DNA of 32,367 bases from Microtetraspora fusca (GCF_001570365.1 NZ_BBYK01000090.1:1-32367); one strand, 5' to 3'; shown: positions 17,724 to 25,561, counted from the stretch's first letter. Notes: generated from the letters alone by a model not told the origin. Numbers and translations: made by a program.

Positions 17724-18944
17724 ATGGAACGCGAGACGGCGGAGGCCGGGGCCGCCCAGGTGATGGCGGAGCGCGAGGCGGCGATCGCGCGGTCCGCCGA
17801 GGCGATACGCCGCCACGACGGGCACAACATCCTCATCGAGACCGGCCCCGAGCCGGTGATCGACCGGCTCGCCCGTCACGACGTTCCGGCGCCCGCCGTC
17901 TCGGCCGAACTGTGGGCCTGGACGTTCGTGGTGAAGGACATGATCGATGTCGCCGGGCTTCCCACGACCCGCGGCTCCGCCCTGTACGGCGGCGAGGAGG
18001 CGCTGACCACCGCGCCCTGCGTCGAGCTGCTCGAACGGGCGGGAGGGCTGCTGGTCGGCAAGACGAACCAGCACGAGTTCGCCTGGGGCATCACGAGCGA
18101 GAACCCGCACTGGGGCGACGTGCGCAACCCGCGGCACCCGCACCTGTCGCCCGGCGGGTCGAGCGGCGGCACCGCGGCGGCGCTCGCCGCCGGCATCGCC
18201 CGGGTCGGTCTCGGCACCGACACCGGCGGCTCGGTCCGGATCCCGGCCGCCTGCTGCGGCGTGGTGGGGCTGCGCCCGCGGGCCGGCGCCGTCTCCGCCG
18301 AAGGGGTCGCGCCGCTCGCCCCGATGTTCGACGTCGTGGGGCCGATGAGCACGTCGGTGGCCGACTGCGCGCAGGTGTGGCGGGCGCTCACCGGCGAGGC
18401 GGTCGAGCTGCCGCCCTCCCTGTCGGGGCTGGTCATCGGGGTGGCCGAAGGGTGCGCACAGGCCGGGGAGTTCGCCGAGCTGGGTGCCGAGATCCGCGAG
18501 ATCGCCCTGCCGTACGACATCCTCAGCCCGTACTGGACGATCGTCGGCGCGCAGGCCCGGCGCACCCACGAGGCCACATACCCGAGGGCCGCCGCGAGCT
18601 ACAGCGAGGGCGTGCGACGCAAGCTGGACGCCGCCGGGACCGGCCATCGGGAGTACCGCCGGGCCGTCGAGGAACTCGCGGCCGTCCGGGCCCGCTTCTC
18701 CGGGGAGATGTCCGGCGTCGACCTCCTGATCTCGCCGACGCTCGGCGGGCCCGCGCCCCGGGTCGGGTGCGACGAGGCCGCCGTACGCGGGGAGGTCGGC
18801 CGCTTCACGTCGGTCGTGTCCGCGCTCGGCCTGCCCGCGCTGGCCGTCGGCGACCTGCAGGTGGTGGGCCGCCGCGAGGCGGACGTCCTGCGGGCCGGCC
18901 TGTGCCGGGAGGCGCGCGGCGGAGGGATCCCCGAGCCCCGCTGA
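17724..18944 (+). CDS. Amidase-signature family hydrolase
   Basis: This 406-residue enzyme has the complete Ser-cisSer-Lys triad: K71 (WTFVVKDMIDVAG), S146 (LSPGGSSGGTAAALAAGIA) and S170 (GLGTDTGGSVRIPAACCG). The 24-residue spacing of the two serines is that of the family. It cleaves amide bonds of small substrates; which one is not readable. The ATG at 17724 follows GAGGAGG. It is 132 bp after the LysR gene, same strand, so it may be the second hydrolase of the same pathway. At about 400 residues it is at the short end of the family, with a compact C-terminal third. Confidence 0.9.
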   Translation: MERETAEAGAAQVMAEREAAIARSAEAIRRHDGHNILIETGPEPVIDRLARHDVPAPAVSAELWAWTFVVKDMIDVAGLPTTRGSALYGGEEALTTAPCVELLERAGGLLVGKTNQHEFAWGITSENPHWGDVRNPRHPHLSPGGSSGGTAAALAAGIARVGLGTDTGGSVRIPAACCGVVGLRPRAGAVSAEGVAPLAPMFDVVGPMSTSVADCAQVWRALTGEAVELPPSLSGLVIGVAEGCAQAGEFAELGAEIREIALPYDILSPYWTIVGAQARRTHEATYPRAAASYSEGVRRKLDAAGTGHREYRRAVEELAAVRARFSGEMSGVDLLISPTLGGPAPRVGCDEAAVRGEVGRFTSVVSALGLPALAVGDLQVVGRREADVLRAGLCREARGGGIPEPR

Positions 18945-19194
18945 CCTCCGGACTTCCGTTCTGGTGATCGTCGCAGCACCCCACCTCAGGGGATGCGATG
19001 GACTTCGAGGTCAGGGAGATCCGATGTCGTGAAGCCTGGCTCAGGGGCGTCTCAGCCCTTCCTGACCGCCTCGCTCACCTGGGCTGGTGAGGTGCTCCCG
19101 GGCAGGTCCAGGACGTCGCCGTCACCGATCTCGATAACTTCGCCGACATGCCGGGTGCGCAGGCCGTTCTTGTGGATGGAGTAATCCCGGGCGA
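18945..19194 (-). pseudogene. Gap with a possible 3' gene remnant of unknown type
   Basis: No complete gene fits these 250 bases. On the minus strand, a frame ending in TGA at 19052-19054 reads VALIARDYSIHKNGLRTRHV, GEVIEIGDGDVLDLPG, STSPAQVSEAVRKG. Its upstream part overlaps the isochorismatase-family 3' end in another frame. The peptide is balanced in composition, unlike most shadow frames, and looks like the tail of a real protein whose 5' part is gone. I do not recognise the family. The bases from 18945 to 19050 show nothing. Confidence 0.35.
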
Positions 19195-19737
19195 TCAGAG
19201 CAACTCGTGCAGGGCGGCGATGACCTGCCGACCCGTGGGTGTGGTGAAGTCGCGCACCATGGCGGTGGCGAAGCTCGCCACGGAGGTCACCACGCCACCC
19301 GCCGCCTCGATCTGCCGTAGGGCGGCCTCTTCGGTGCGGCGGGTGATGCCGCCGCAGGCATCCACCAGGACCTGTACGGCCATGCCGTCCGCGAGCGCGT
19401 CGAGGGCGGTGCGAAGCACCACCATCTCCGTGGTCACCCCGCAGATCACGAGGGTGGGGCGGGACGTGGCGAGGACGGCCTCGCGCCAGGCGGTGTCGTC
19501 CCAGCAGGACGGGCCGGTGCGCACGTACGGCTCGTACTCGGGCACCTCCTCGATCGTCCTGGGGCCGCCCGGGCGGGGCGCGGCCGAGACGGTGAACGGG
19601 ATGTCGAGGGCCGTGACGAGTTTGTTCAGGACCTTGACCGAGCGGCGGATGGAAGAGGCCGGGTTGGTGGCGGCGGCTTCGACGATGCCGTCCTGCAGGT
19701 CGGCGAACACCAGCTGAACGGAGGCGGGGTCCAACAT
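19195..19737 (-). CDS. Isochorismatase-family cysteine hydrolase, YcaC-like
   Basis: This 180-residue protein has the family Asp D13 (LVFADLQDGIVEAA), nucleophile C99 (TLVICGVTTEMVVLRTALDA) and the DACGG turn. At the usual lysine position the sequence is YVRTGPSCWDD, as in the YcaC-like branch with Arg in an 'RPGQINAWD' context. Reactions of this branch are not settled; hydrolysis of a C-N bond is the usual inference. The ATG at 19737 is divergent from a MarR gene with two operator copies between, so it is very likely MarR-controlled. Confidence 0.88.
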   Translation of the reverse strand: MLDPASVQLVFADLQDGIVEAAATNPASSIRRSVKVLNKLVTALDIPFTVSAAPRPGGPRTIEEVPEYEPYVRTGPSCWDDTAWREAVLATSRPTLVICGVTTEMVVLRTALDALADGMAVQVLVDACGGITRRTEEAALRQIEAAGGVVTSVASFATAMVRDFTTPTGRQVIAALHELL

Positions 19738-19752
19738 ATATTCACTCTCGCA

Positions 19753-19773
19753 ATCATTCGAATTCTGAACGAT
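19753..19773. promoter_or_regulatory. MarR operator copy 1
   Basis: ATCATTC-N7-GAACGAT lies in the 59-bp divergent region, 16 bases upstream of the isochorismatase-family ATG. The arms are inverted repeats with one mismatch. The same pattern recurs 32 bp further on. Confidence 0.6.
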
Positions 19774-19784
19774 GCGGAGACGGT

Positions 19785-19805
19785 AGCATTCGGAGTGTGA
19801 ACGAT
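19785..19805. promoter_or_regulatory. MarR operator copy 2, over the MarR start
   Basis: AGCATTC-N7-GAACGAT repeats the copy 1 pattern (CATTC-N7-GAACGAT identical in both) exactly 32 bp away, about three helix turns. It covers the MarR GTG start at 19797, which suits autorepression. Confidence 0.55.
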
Positions 19806-20237
19806 GTCAAGCTGACCTCCACGCTCGCCTTCCGGCTGGGCACACTGGGGGCCGTGGTGACGGAGCGCTTCTCGGCGCGCCTGGCGGCGCACGGCCTCAA
19901 GCCCAAACATGTGGGGCTGCTGGCGATCCTGGAGGCCGGAACGGCGACGTCTCAGCTGGACATCGCCAAACTCATGAATGTGGCGCCCAGTCTCGTGGTG
20001 TCGCTCGCAGACCGACTCGAGGAGCTCGGCGCCGTTCGGCGAGAACGCGATCCCTTCGACCGGCGCAGGCAGACACTCGCGCTTACGGCGGAGGGCCGGG
20101 AGTTGCTGGCCGCGTGCACCGGGGCGGCGGCCGAACTCGACGCGGAACTGACCGACGGTCTCAGGCTCGAGGAGGTGAAGGCGCTGCGCAGCGTTCTCGG
20201 CACGATCGCCGGTCGCAGCGGCCTGCCCGCCGACTAG
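19797..20237 (+). CDS. MarR-family transcriptional regulator
   Basis: This 146-residue winged-helix protein reads KLTSTLAFRLGTLGAVVTER, AAHGLKPKHVGLLAILEAGT, SQLDIAKLMNVAPSLVVSLA, then DRLEELGAVRRERDPFDRRR in the wing (DRR motif) and a C-terminal dimer helix. GTG start at 19797; an overlapping GTG at 19795 is out of frame. It probably represses itself and the divergent hydrolase through two sites. Its stop abuts the convergent Lrp stop with no gap (palindrome CTAGCTAG, 20234-20241). Confidence 0.92.
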   Translation: MNDVKLTSTLAFRLGTLGAVVTERFSARLAAHGLKPKHVGLLAILEAGTATSQLDIAKLMNVAPSLVVSLADRLEELGAVRRERDPFDRRRQTLALTAEGRELLAACTGAAAELDAELTDGLRLEEVKALRSVLGTIAGRSGLPAD

Positions 20238-21272
20238 CTAGCCTCCCAGGCTCCACGGGTCCACCGGGACGACGCCCGTACAGCGGCCGAACCGGTCGAG
20301 ACGCCGGCCGTAGAGCTTGGCCTGCCGCAGGACGATCTGGCGGTCGGCGACGACGACGTGGGGGAAGCGCTCCTCCAGCCGCACCACCAGCGGGTGCAGG
20401 TCGCCCGCGGCGTGCAGGCCCACGGTGAGGAGCATGTTGCGGGCGCCCGCGAGCGCCGCGCACGTCCGGGTCTCCGGCCAGTCGAGCAGCGCCCGGCCCG
20501 TCTCCTCCAGCAGCGCGTCCGGCATCCGCAGCCACATCACGGCCGAGGAGTGCCAGCCCGCGTGCGCGCGTGCGAGGTCGCAGCGGAAGTCGATGTCGCC
20601 GGACGCGACCAGGCGGGACAGCCGGCGCTGCGCCGTGCGCTCGGACGTGCCCACCACGCGGGCCAGCTCGGAGTATCCCGCGCGCCCGTCGGCGAGCAGG
20701 GCGGCGAACAGCCGGCGGTCGAGCGCGTCCATCCGCCCGGACGGCTCCGGCGCGGCGGGCCGCCGGGCCAGGTCGCGCGCGGCGCCCGGGGACAGCACGC
20801 GCAGCCGCCAGCGGCGCGAGGCGTCGAAGACCCGCGTGGCCACATGCGTACGCACCTTCGCCACCCCGGGCACCCGTGGCAGGTGGGCGAGCAGGTAGTC
20901 CGCCAGCGCCGGCATCGAGGCGGCCACGGCGATCGCGAACAGGTCGTGGTCCGCGGCGACGTGCTGCACGGTGATGAGGTGCCCCGCCTCCGCCAGCCGG
21001 TCGGCCACCTCGACCGCCGCTCCGGCCGCGCAGTCGATCTCCAGGAACGCCACGCTCATCGCGTGCATCTGCCGCCGCCCCAGGGCGACGGTGGTCCACG
21101 CCTCGCCGGACGCGTTCAGCCGCTGCCAGCGCCGCGCCGCCGTCACCGGGTCCGCGCCGATCGCCGCCCCGACGTCCACCCAGCTCGCGCGCGGGTTGAT
21201 CTGGAGGGCGTCGATGAGTTCGAGGTCGGCCTCCGACAGCAACCGTGGCGGCTGTGTGCCGGAATCCTGCAC
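20238..21272 (-). CDS. Double-module Lrp/AsnC-family regulator
   Basis: The protein (344 residues from the GTG at 21272) contains two AsnC-type modules: HTH 1 (LLSEADLELIDALQINPRAS), a first ligand-sensing (RAM) domain, HTH 2 (MDALDRRLFAALLADGRAGY, SELARVVGTSERTAQRRLSR) and a second RAM domain. Such double regulators are common in actinomycetes and sense amino acids or related molecules. Start choice: GTG at 21278 is also possible, but AAAGGG is better spaced from the GTG at 21272. It is divergent from the Asp/Glu racemase gene (290-bp gap), so an amino-acid effector is plausible. Confidence 0.9.
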   Translation of the reverse strand: MQDSGTQPPRLLSEADLELIDALQINPRASWVDVGAAIGADPVTAARRWQRLNASGEAWTTVALGRRQMHAMSVAFLEIDCAAGAAVEVADRLAEAGHLITVQHVAADHDLFAIAVAASMPALADYLLAHLPRVPGVAKVRTHVATRVFDASRRWRLRVLSPGAARDLARRPAAPEPSGRMDALDRRLFAALLADGRAGYSELARVVGTSERTAQRRLSRLVASGDIDFRCDLARAHAGWHSSAVMWLRMPDALLEETGRALLDWPETRTCAALAGARNMLLTVGLHAAGDLHPLVVRLEERFPHVVVADRQIVLRQAKLYGRRLDRFGRCTGVVPVDPWSLGG

Positions 21273-21278
21273 GATCAC

Positions 21279-21565
21279 CCTTTCGATGACGCTTTGCTGC
21301 GCCTGACGGCCGGAATCACCTTATCGGGGGATTCTTGGGCGGGCGGCCGTCCGGCCCGCCGCACGCCGCCGTGCTTCCGGCACGGGGCTTCCGGGCTCGG
21401 ACGGGCCTTTCACGACGGCGCGAGGGACCACACGGGGAGCCCCCGGCACGGTGCGAAGGCTTCCGGGACCACGCGGGAAACCTGTGGCCCCCGGGGGAGA
21501 GGACGAATCTCGATGACTCGGTTCGGCGGCGCCCGGCGGGCCCGCGGCCTGGCCGGAGGCGGCCG
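21279..21565. other. Divergent region before the racemase
   Basis: This 287-bp region has a GC hairpin (GGCGGGC 21338-21344 with GCCCGCC 21354-21360) and, at its end, a small forward frame (see 21513). I see no -10/-35 sequence I would trust and no further gene. Confidence 0.4.
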
Positions 21566-21569
21566 GTGA
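21513..21569 (+). CDS. Possible 18-residue leader peptide coupled to the racemase
   Basis: ATG at 21513 follows GGGAGAGG and encodes MTRFGGARRARGLAGGGR, ending in a TGA that overlaps the racemase GTG (GTGA). The geometry is that of a translationally coupled upstream frame. It is very Gly/Arg-rich and could be chance in such GC-rich DNA. Confidence 0.3.
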   Translation: MTRFGGARRARGLAGGGR

Positions 21570-22258
21570 GCGGACCCCGGCTGGTCGGTGTCCTGGGCGG
21601 CATGGGGCCGGCGGCCACGGTCGACTTCTACGGCAAGCTCGTGGAGGAGACGCCGGCGACCTGCGACCAGGGACACGTGCCCGTCGTCATCTGGGGCGAC
21701 CCCCGCGTCCCCGACCGCTCCCTGAGTTTGATCGGCGACGGCGAGGACCCGACCCCGTACCTGCGACGCGGCATCGAGGGCCTGAAACAGGCCGGGTGCC
21801 AGGTGCTCGCGGTGCCCTGCAACACCGCCCACGCGTTCATCCCCCGCCTCGCGGACGAGGCCGGGCTGGAACTGGCCAGCATCATCGAGGTCACCGCCGA
21901 CGCCCTCGCCGCCGACGGCGTACGCGCGGCGGGCGTGCTCGCCACAACGGGCACCCTGCGCACGGGCCTGTACGCGGACGCGCTGCGGCGTCGCGGCGTC
22001 GCGGTCATCGAGCCGGACGAGCCCGACCAGCGGCGGGTCATGGCGGCCATCGGCGCGGTCAAGAGCGGCGCCGCCGGCCCGGCCCACCGGCGGGCACTTG
22101 AGGAGGTCTCCGGCTCTCTCGCGGATCGCGGCGCCGAGCGGGTCGTCGCCGCGTGCACCGAGATCGTCCTGGCCCTGGACGCCGCCCACGTGCCCGTCCC
22201 GGTCGTCGATCCCGCCCGGCTGCTCGCCCGCCGGGTCGCCGAGCTGGCCCTCGGCTGA
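21566..22258 (+). CDS. Aspartate/glutamate racemase family protein
   Basis: This 230-residue protein has the Asp/Glu racemase pattern: VGVLGGMGPAATVDFYGKLV, then two catalytic cysteines, C85 in LAVPCNTAHAF and C197 in VVAACTEIVLAL. Both are present, so cofactor-independent racemisation is possible; L-Asp or a related acid is the likely substrate. The GTG at 21566 follows GGAGG, and the family similarity begins here. An upstream ATG in the same frame would add only unstructured residues. Its TGA lies inside the left arm of a long inverted repeat. Confidence 0.88.
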   Translation: MSGPRLVGVLGGMGPAATVDFYGKLVEETPATCDQGHVPVVIWGDPRVPDRSLSLIGDGEDPTPYLRRGIEGLKQAGCQVLAVPCNTAHAFIPRLADEAGLELASIIEVTADALAADGVRAAGVLATTGTLRTGLYADALRRRGVAVIEPDEPDQRRVMAAIGAVKSGAAGPAHRRALEEVSGSLADRGAERVVAACTEIVLALDAAHVPVPVVDPARLLARRVAELALG

Positions 22259-22324
22259 GCCGCCCCTCGGCTGAGGCGGCCCGCCACGGCGGGCTCTCGC
22301 CCCGTGGCCGAGGGGCGGCTCAGC
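22254..22324. terminator. Bidirectional terminator with an 18-bp perfect stem
   Basis: GCTGAGCCGCCCCTCGGC (22254-22271) pairs perfectly with 22307-22324. A small inner stem CCCGCC/GGCGGG sits in the loop. It contains the racemase TGA and ends seven bases before the stop of the convergent minus-strand gene, so it can end transcripts from both sides. A 12-bp direct repeat CCCTCGGCTGAG (22248-22259 and 22264-22275) lies at the left arm and suggests the arm arose by duplication. Confidence 0.75.
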
Positions 22325-22330
22325 TCACCG

Positions 22331-22807
22331 CTACTCCCGGCCGGTCAGGTCGCGCATGCGGCGCAGCAGCGCGGCCCGTCGGGCATGGGCGCGCACGGCC
22401 AGCGCCAGCGCCGCCGCGACGAACAGGCCCCCTACCGCCAGAGCGACCCCTGTCCCGGTGCCGCGCTGAACGGCCACGGCGGCGACGAGGGCCGTGGTGG
22501 CGAGCGAGGCGGCCAGGCCGATCCAGGCGGCGATCACCTGATCAGTGGCGAACAGCGGAACCCTGTGTGTCAGCAGCCAGCCCCCGTACCCGACCCAGAC
22601 CAGGCAGAACACGGTGAACAACGCGAACGCCAGGTGAGTGCTGCCGGGCAGCGGGCCGGGCTCCGACCACCACAACGTGCTCACGAACACCGTGCCGGCC
22701 GTTCCGGCCACCAGCGCCGCCACCGCCCCGATCCGCGATCTGCGCGACAGTGCCGGCGCCAGCCGCTCGATCATCTCCTGCTCCGAAATTCGTGGCTCTT
22801 CGGTCAT
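22331..22807 (-). CDS. Four-helix membrane protein, probable partner of the ECF sigma factor
   Basis: This 158-residue protein has a cytoplasmic N-terminus (MTEEPRISEQEMIERLAPAL) and four hydrophobic segments near residues 25-45, 60-80, 90-115 and 118-138, then a basic tail. I do not recognise a named family. Its ATG overlaps the sigma-factor TGA (ATGA), the arrangement of a sigma/anti-sigma pair, but the zinc-binding HxxxCxxC of ZAS anti-sigmas is absent, so the anti-sigma role is inference only. Confidence 0.75.
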   Translation of the reverse strand: MTEEPRISEQEMIERLAPALSRRSRIGAVAALVAGTAGTVFVSTLWWSEPGPLPGSTHLAFALFTVFCLVWVGYGGWLLTHRVPLFATDQVIAAWIGLAASLATTALVAAVAVQRGTGTGVALAVGGLFVAAALALAVRAHARRAALLRRMRDLTGRE

Positions 22808-23328
22808 GGCCTGTATCCCTTCTCCTCCAGGTGCTCACGCAGCAGACGACGGGCGCGGTTGAGCCGCGACTTGACCGTTCCGGTCGGGATCTGGCAGATG
22901 TACGCACATTCCTCCACCGGCAGATCCTCCAGGTAGAACAGGACGAGAATCTCCCGCTCCAGCACCGGGAGATCCGACAGGAAGCTCACCAGCGCGGCGC
23001 GGTCCACCATGGCCTCAGCCGGGTCCTCGGCGACCACGTCGCTCACCACTGGCGCCTCCTTGGCCCAGGCGTACTCGTCGCGCAGGCGATCCGTCACCGA
23101 CCGCCGGGCGATCGTGAACAGCCACGGCGCGAACCGGGCGGGTTCTCGCAGCCGGGGTAGGCAGCGGACCACGGCCAGCCAGATCTCCTGGCTCACGTCG
23201 TCGGCCCGCTCGGCGTCCAGCATGCGCCGCACGTATGTCCACACCGGCACCCGCCACCGAGCCAGCAACTCGGTCAGCGCCGCGCGCTCGCCCAATTGAG
23301 CGCGGACCACCAGCAGTTCATCGGTCAT
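22804..23328 (-). CDS. ECF-type RNA polymerase sigma factor
   Basis: This 174-residue factor has region 2 (DVSQEIWLAVVRCLPRLREP, FAPWLFTIARRSVTDRLRDE) and region 4 (LSDLPVLEREILVLFYLEDL, EECAYICQIPTGTVKSRLNR). No extra C-terminal domain is present. ATG at 23328 follows GGGAGG. It likely directs a small regulon under control of the overlapping membrane protein. No ECF-type promoter is obvious upstream. Confidence 0.92.
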   Translation of the reverse strand: MTDELLVVRAQLGERAALTELLARWRVPVWTYVRRMLDAERADDVSQEIWLAVVRCLPRLREPARFAPWLFTIARRSVTDRLRDEYAWAKEAPVVSDVVAEDPAEAMVDRAALVSFLSDLPVLEREILVLFYLEDLPVEECAYICQIPTGTVKSRLNRARRLLREHLEEKGYRP

Positions 23329-23375
23329 CTCGTCCTCCCGTCATCTTTCACAGTCGGGGGAGAGGCCGAGCGGGT

Positions 23376-23513
23376 TCACGGTTCCCGTAGCAGCGTGCGA
23401 AGCACGGCCACCGCAGGCCGGGATCGGGATGCCAGTAGAGCGTGGGCGAGGCCGACACCGAGCCGGGCGGCGATCTGCCGGACGGTGTAGCGGCGTCCAG
23501 CTCCGTGCGTCAT
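23376..23513 (-). pseudogene. Possible helix-turn-helix remnant in a 289-bp gap
   Basis: In the gap before the ECF sigma gene a 45-codon minus-strand frame reads MTHGAGRRYTVRQIAARLGV, then GLAHALLASRSRPAVAVLRT and LLREP. RRYTVRQIAARLGVGL resembles the HTH of serine recombinases or similar regulators, with the rest degraded. It has no ribosome site. It may be a recombinase or regulator scrap. The rest of 23329-23617 shows nothing I can support. Confidence 0.25.
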
Positions 23514-23617
23514 CGGGCCGACCGGGCGGCCCCGTGCAGGGGACGGCGGCCGCCTCCTGCGGGCGGCAGGGCACGGGGGGCGCCGGGCGCGATCGTGCCG
23601 GCGCGACGAGAGCTTTC

Positions 23618-24103
23618 TCAGACGCTTTCCGGGACGGTGTCCCGGGGGGCCCTCGCGCGGTCGTTCCCGCGTGGCAGGGCGGCCAGGCCGGGGAGCCAGC
23701 CGAGCGCGACGCCCCCTACCAGCCCGGTCACAAGTGCGCCCGCCAGAAATCCGGCGTACGCGCCGAGGCCCACGGACGCCGTCTGCGTGAGCACGACGGC
23801 CCGCAGCAGATCGGCGAGCACGGCGCCCGCGAGGAAGGCGCCCCACGTGCGCCAGAAGCCGCCGCGCGCGAGCGCGACCACGGCGACGAGCACCAGCGCC
23901 GCCGCGCTGTCGGTGAGCGTCACCGTCCAGGTCGTCTCCCCGAGCGGGACGAGCCGCAGCCCGGGTGGCCCGAGGGGGAGGCCGAGCGCGGCGGGCACCG
24001 CCAGATAACCCACCCGGGTGACCAGCGCGCCGCCGAAGAGGCCGGACGCGACGACGAGGACCAGCGCGACGGCCGCCGGGAGGCTGTTGCGAGCAACGCT
24101 CAT
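23618..24103 (-). CDS. Small integral membrane protein, function unknown
   Basis: The protein has 161 residues from the ATG at 24103 (164 from an alternative ATG at 24112). It has about four hydrophobic segments (SLPAAVALVLVVASGLFGGA, ALVTRVGYLAVPAALGLPLG, DSAAALVLVAVVALARGGFW, then GAYAGFLAGALVTGLVGGVA) and a charged tail with basic and acidic residues. No recognised domain. Divergent from the GH5 gene with a 52-bp gap, so the two could share a regulatory region. Its own ribosome site is not clear. Confidence 0.7.
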   Translation of the reverse strand: MSVARNSLPAAVALVLVVASGLFGGALVTRVGYLAVPAALGLPLGPPGLRLVPLGETTWTVTLTDSAAALVLVAVVALARGGFWRTWGAFLAGAVLADLLRAVVLTQTASVGLGAYAGFLAGALVTGLVGGVALGWLPGLAALPRGNDRARAPRDTVPESV

Positions 24104-24155
24104 GTTCGGCATGCTAGCGGCGTCCACGTTTCCTGCGGAAGCCCTCGGAGATCGG

Positions 24156-25559
24156 ATGAAGAGAGCCCGGTGGATCGTGTCCCTCGCCGCGCTGGCCGTA
24201 CTCGCCGGGGGCGTCGTCGCGGCGACCAGGGGCGCCCCAGAGCCGGGCGGCCGCTTCATCACGGACGAGCAAGGCCGGGCGCTCATCCTGCGCGGCTTCA
24301 ACACGGCGGGCAGCACCAAGGGCGCCCCGGACACCCTGCCCGAGCTCACCGAGGCGGACATCGACCGCGAATACCGCGACATGGGGACGAACTTCGTCCG
24401 GTTCCTCATCATGTGGCGCGCGGTGGAGCCCCAGCCTGGCACCTATGACATGAAATATCTGGACAAGGTGGCGGAGTGGGTCCGCTGGTACGGCGAGCGC
24501 GGCTACCACGTCATGCTCGACATGCATCAGGACCTGTGGGGCAACGCCATCACCCCGACCGGTGCGGCGGGCAACGGCGCCCCCGCATGGGCGACCCACC
24601 TCGACGGGCTCCCGGTCGACACCGACCAGCCCACCTGGGAGACGTACTACCTGGAGCCGGGCGTCATCCGGGCCTTCGACCACTTCTGGAACACCACCGG
24701 CGAGCATCCGGAGTTGATGGACCACTACGCCAAGGCGTGGAAGGCGGTCGCCGCCAGGTTCAAGGACGACCCCGCGGTCCTCGGCTACGACTTGATGAAC
24801 GAGCCCTGGGGCGGCTCCGTCCAGGGCCCGCGCTTCGAGACCGGCCCCCTCGCCGCGCTCTATCGGGCGACCATCGCGGAGATCCGGTCCGTGGATCCGG
24901 ATGGCTGGATCTTCCTGGAGTCGCAGGCGGTGGGTGTGAACTGGGGGCTGCCCTCGGCGCTCCCGCACTTCGACGACTCCCGGAACGGCCCGCCGCGCAT
25001 CGCCTTCGCTCCGCACCTCTACCCGCTGCCGCTCGACCTGGGCGACGACTACACGGCGGACTCCAAGGAGTGGACCGACCGCACGATCGGCTGGTGGCGC
25101 GACAACGTGCTCCGCACGGCGGACCGGCTCGACGCCCCGATCCTGCTGGGTGAGTTCGGCCTCGACATGACCAGGCCGGGCGCCGCCGACCTGGTCGGCC
25201 AGGTCGTACGGCTCGGGGAGGGGATGGGCACGGGCATGGCGTACTGGTCCCGGGACCCGGGCTCGTGGGGGCCGTACGACGAGAAGGGCGCCGCCACCCC
25301 GCTGGTCGCGGCCTATGCCCGGCCGTACCCGAGGGCGATCGGCGGCGTCCCCGTGGACATCCGCTCCGAGGCGCGTTCGCTGACGGTGAACTTCGACGCC
25401 AACGGGACGGGGCCGACGGAGATCTACCTGCCCGCCGCCGGCTTCCCGGACGGCGGTCGTGCCTCGGAAGGCGAGGCGACCTGGGACGCGGCGCGGCGCG
25501 TCCTGACCGTTCGGACCAGGACCTCCGGCCGCGTCACCCTCACGATCACCCCCGCGTAG
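24156..25559 (+). CDS. Secreted GH5 glycosyl hydrolase, endoglycoceramidase-like
   Basis: This 467-residue enzyme has a signal peptide (MKRARWIVSLAALAVLAGGV) and then a GH5 TIM barrel with acid/base E216 (GYDLMNEPWGG) and nucleophile E333 (ILLGEFGLDMT). Motifs ILRGFNTAGSTKG, NFVRFLIMWRAVEPQPG and MLDMHQDLWG are typical of endoglycoceramidases such as the Rhodococcus enzymes, which release the glycan of glycosphingolipids. A C-terminal beta-sandwich follows, ending LTVRTRTSGRVTLTITP. ATG at 24156 after CGGAG. Sphingolipid cleavage is inferred from family; other beta-glycosides are possible. Confidence 0.88.
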   Translation: MKRARWIVSLAALAVLAGGVVAATRGAPEPGGRFITDEQGRALILRGFNTAGSTKGAPDTLPELTEADIDREYRDMGTNFVRFLIMWRAVEPQPGTYDMKYLDKVAEWVRWYGERGYHVMLDMHQDLWGNAITPTGAAGNGAPAWATHLDGLPVDTDQPTWETYYLEPGVIRAFDHFWNTTGEHPELMDHYAKAWKAVAARFKDDPAVLGYDLMNEPWGGSVQGPRFETGPLAALYRATIAEIRSVDPDGWIFLESQAVGVNWGLPSALPHFDDSRNGPPRIAFAPHLYPLPLDLGDDYTADSKEWTDRTIGWWRDNVLRTADRLDAPILLGEFGLDMTRPGAADLVGQVVRLGEGMGTGMAYWSRDPGSWGPYDEKGAATPLVAAYARPYPRAIGGVPVDIRSEARSLTVNFDANGTGPTEIYLPAAGFPDGGRASEGEATWDAARRVLTVRTRTSGRVTLTITPA

Positions 25560-25561
25560 GG

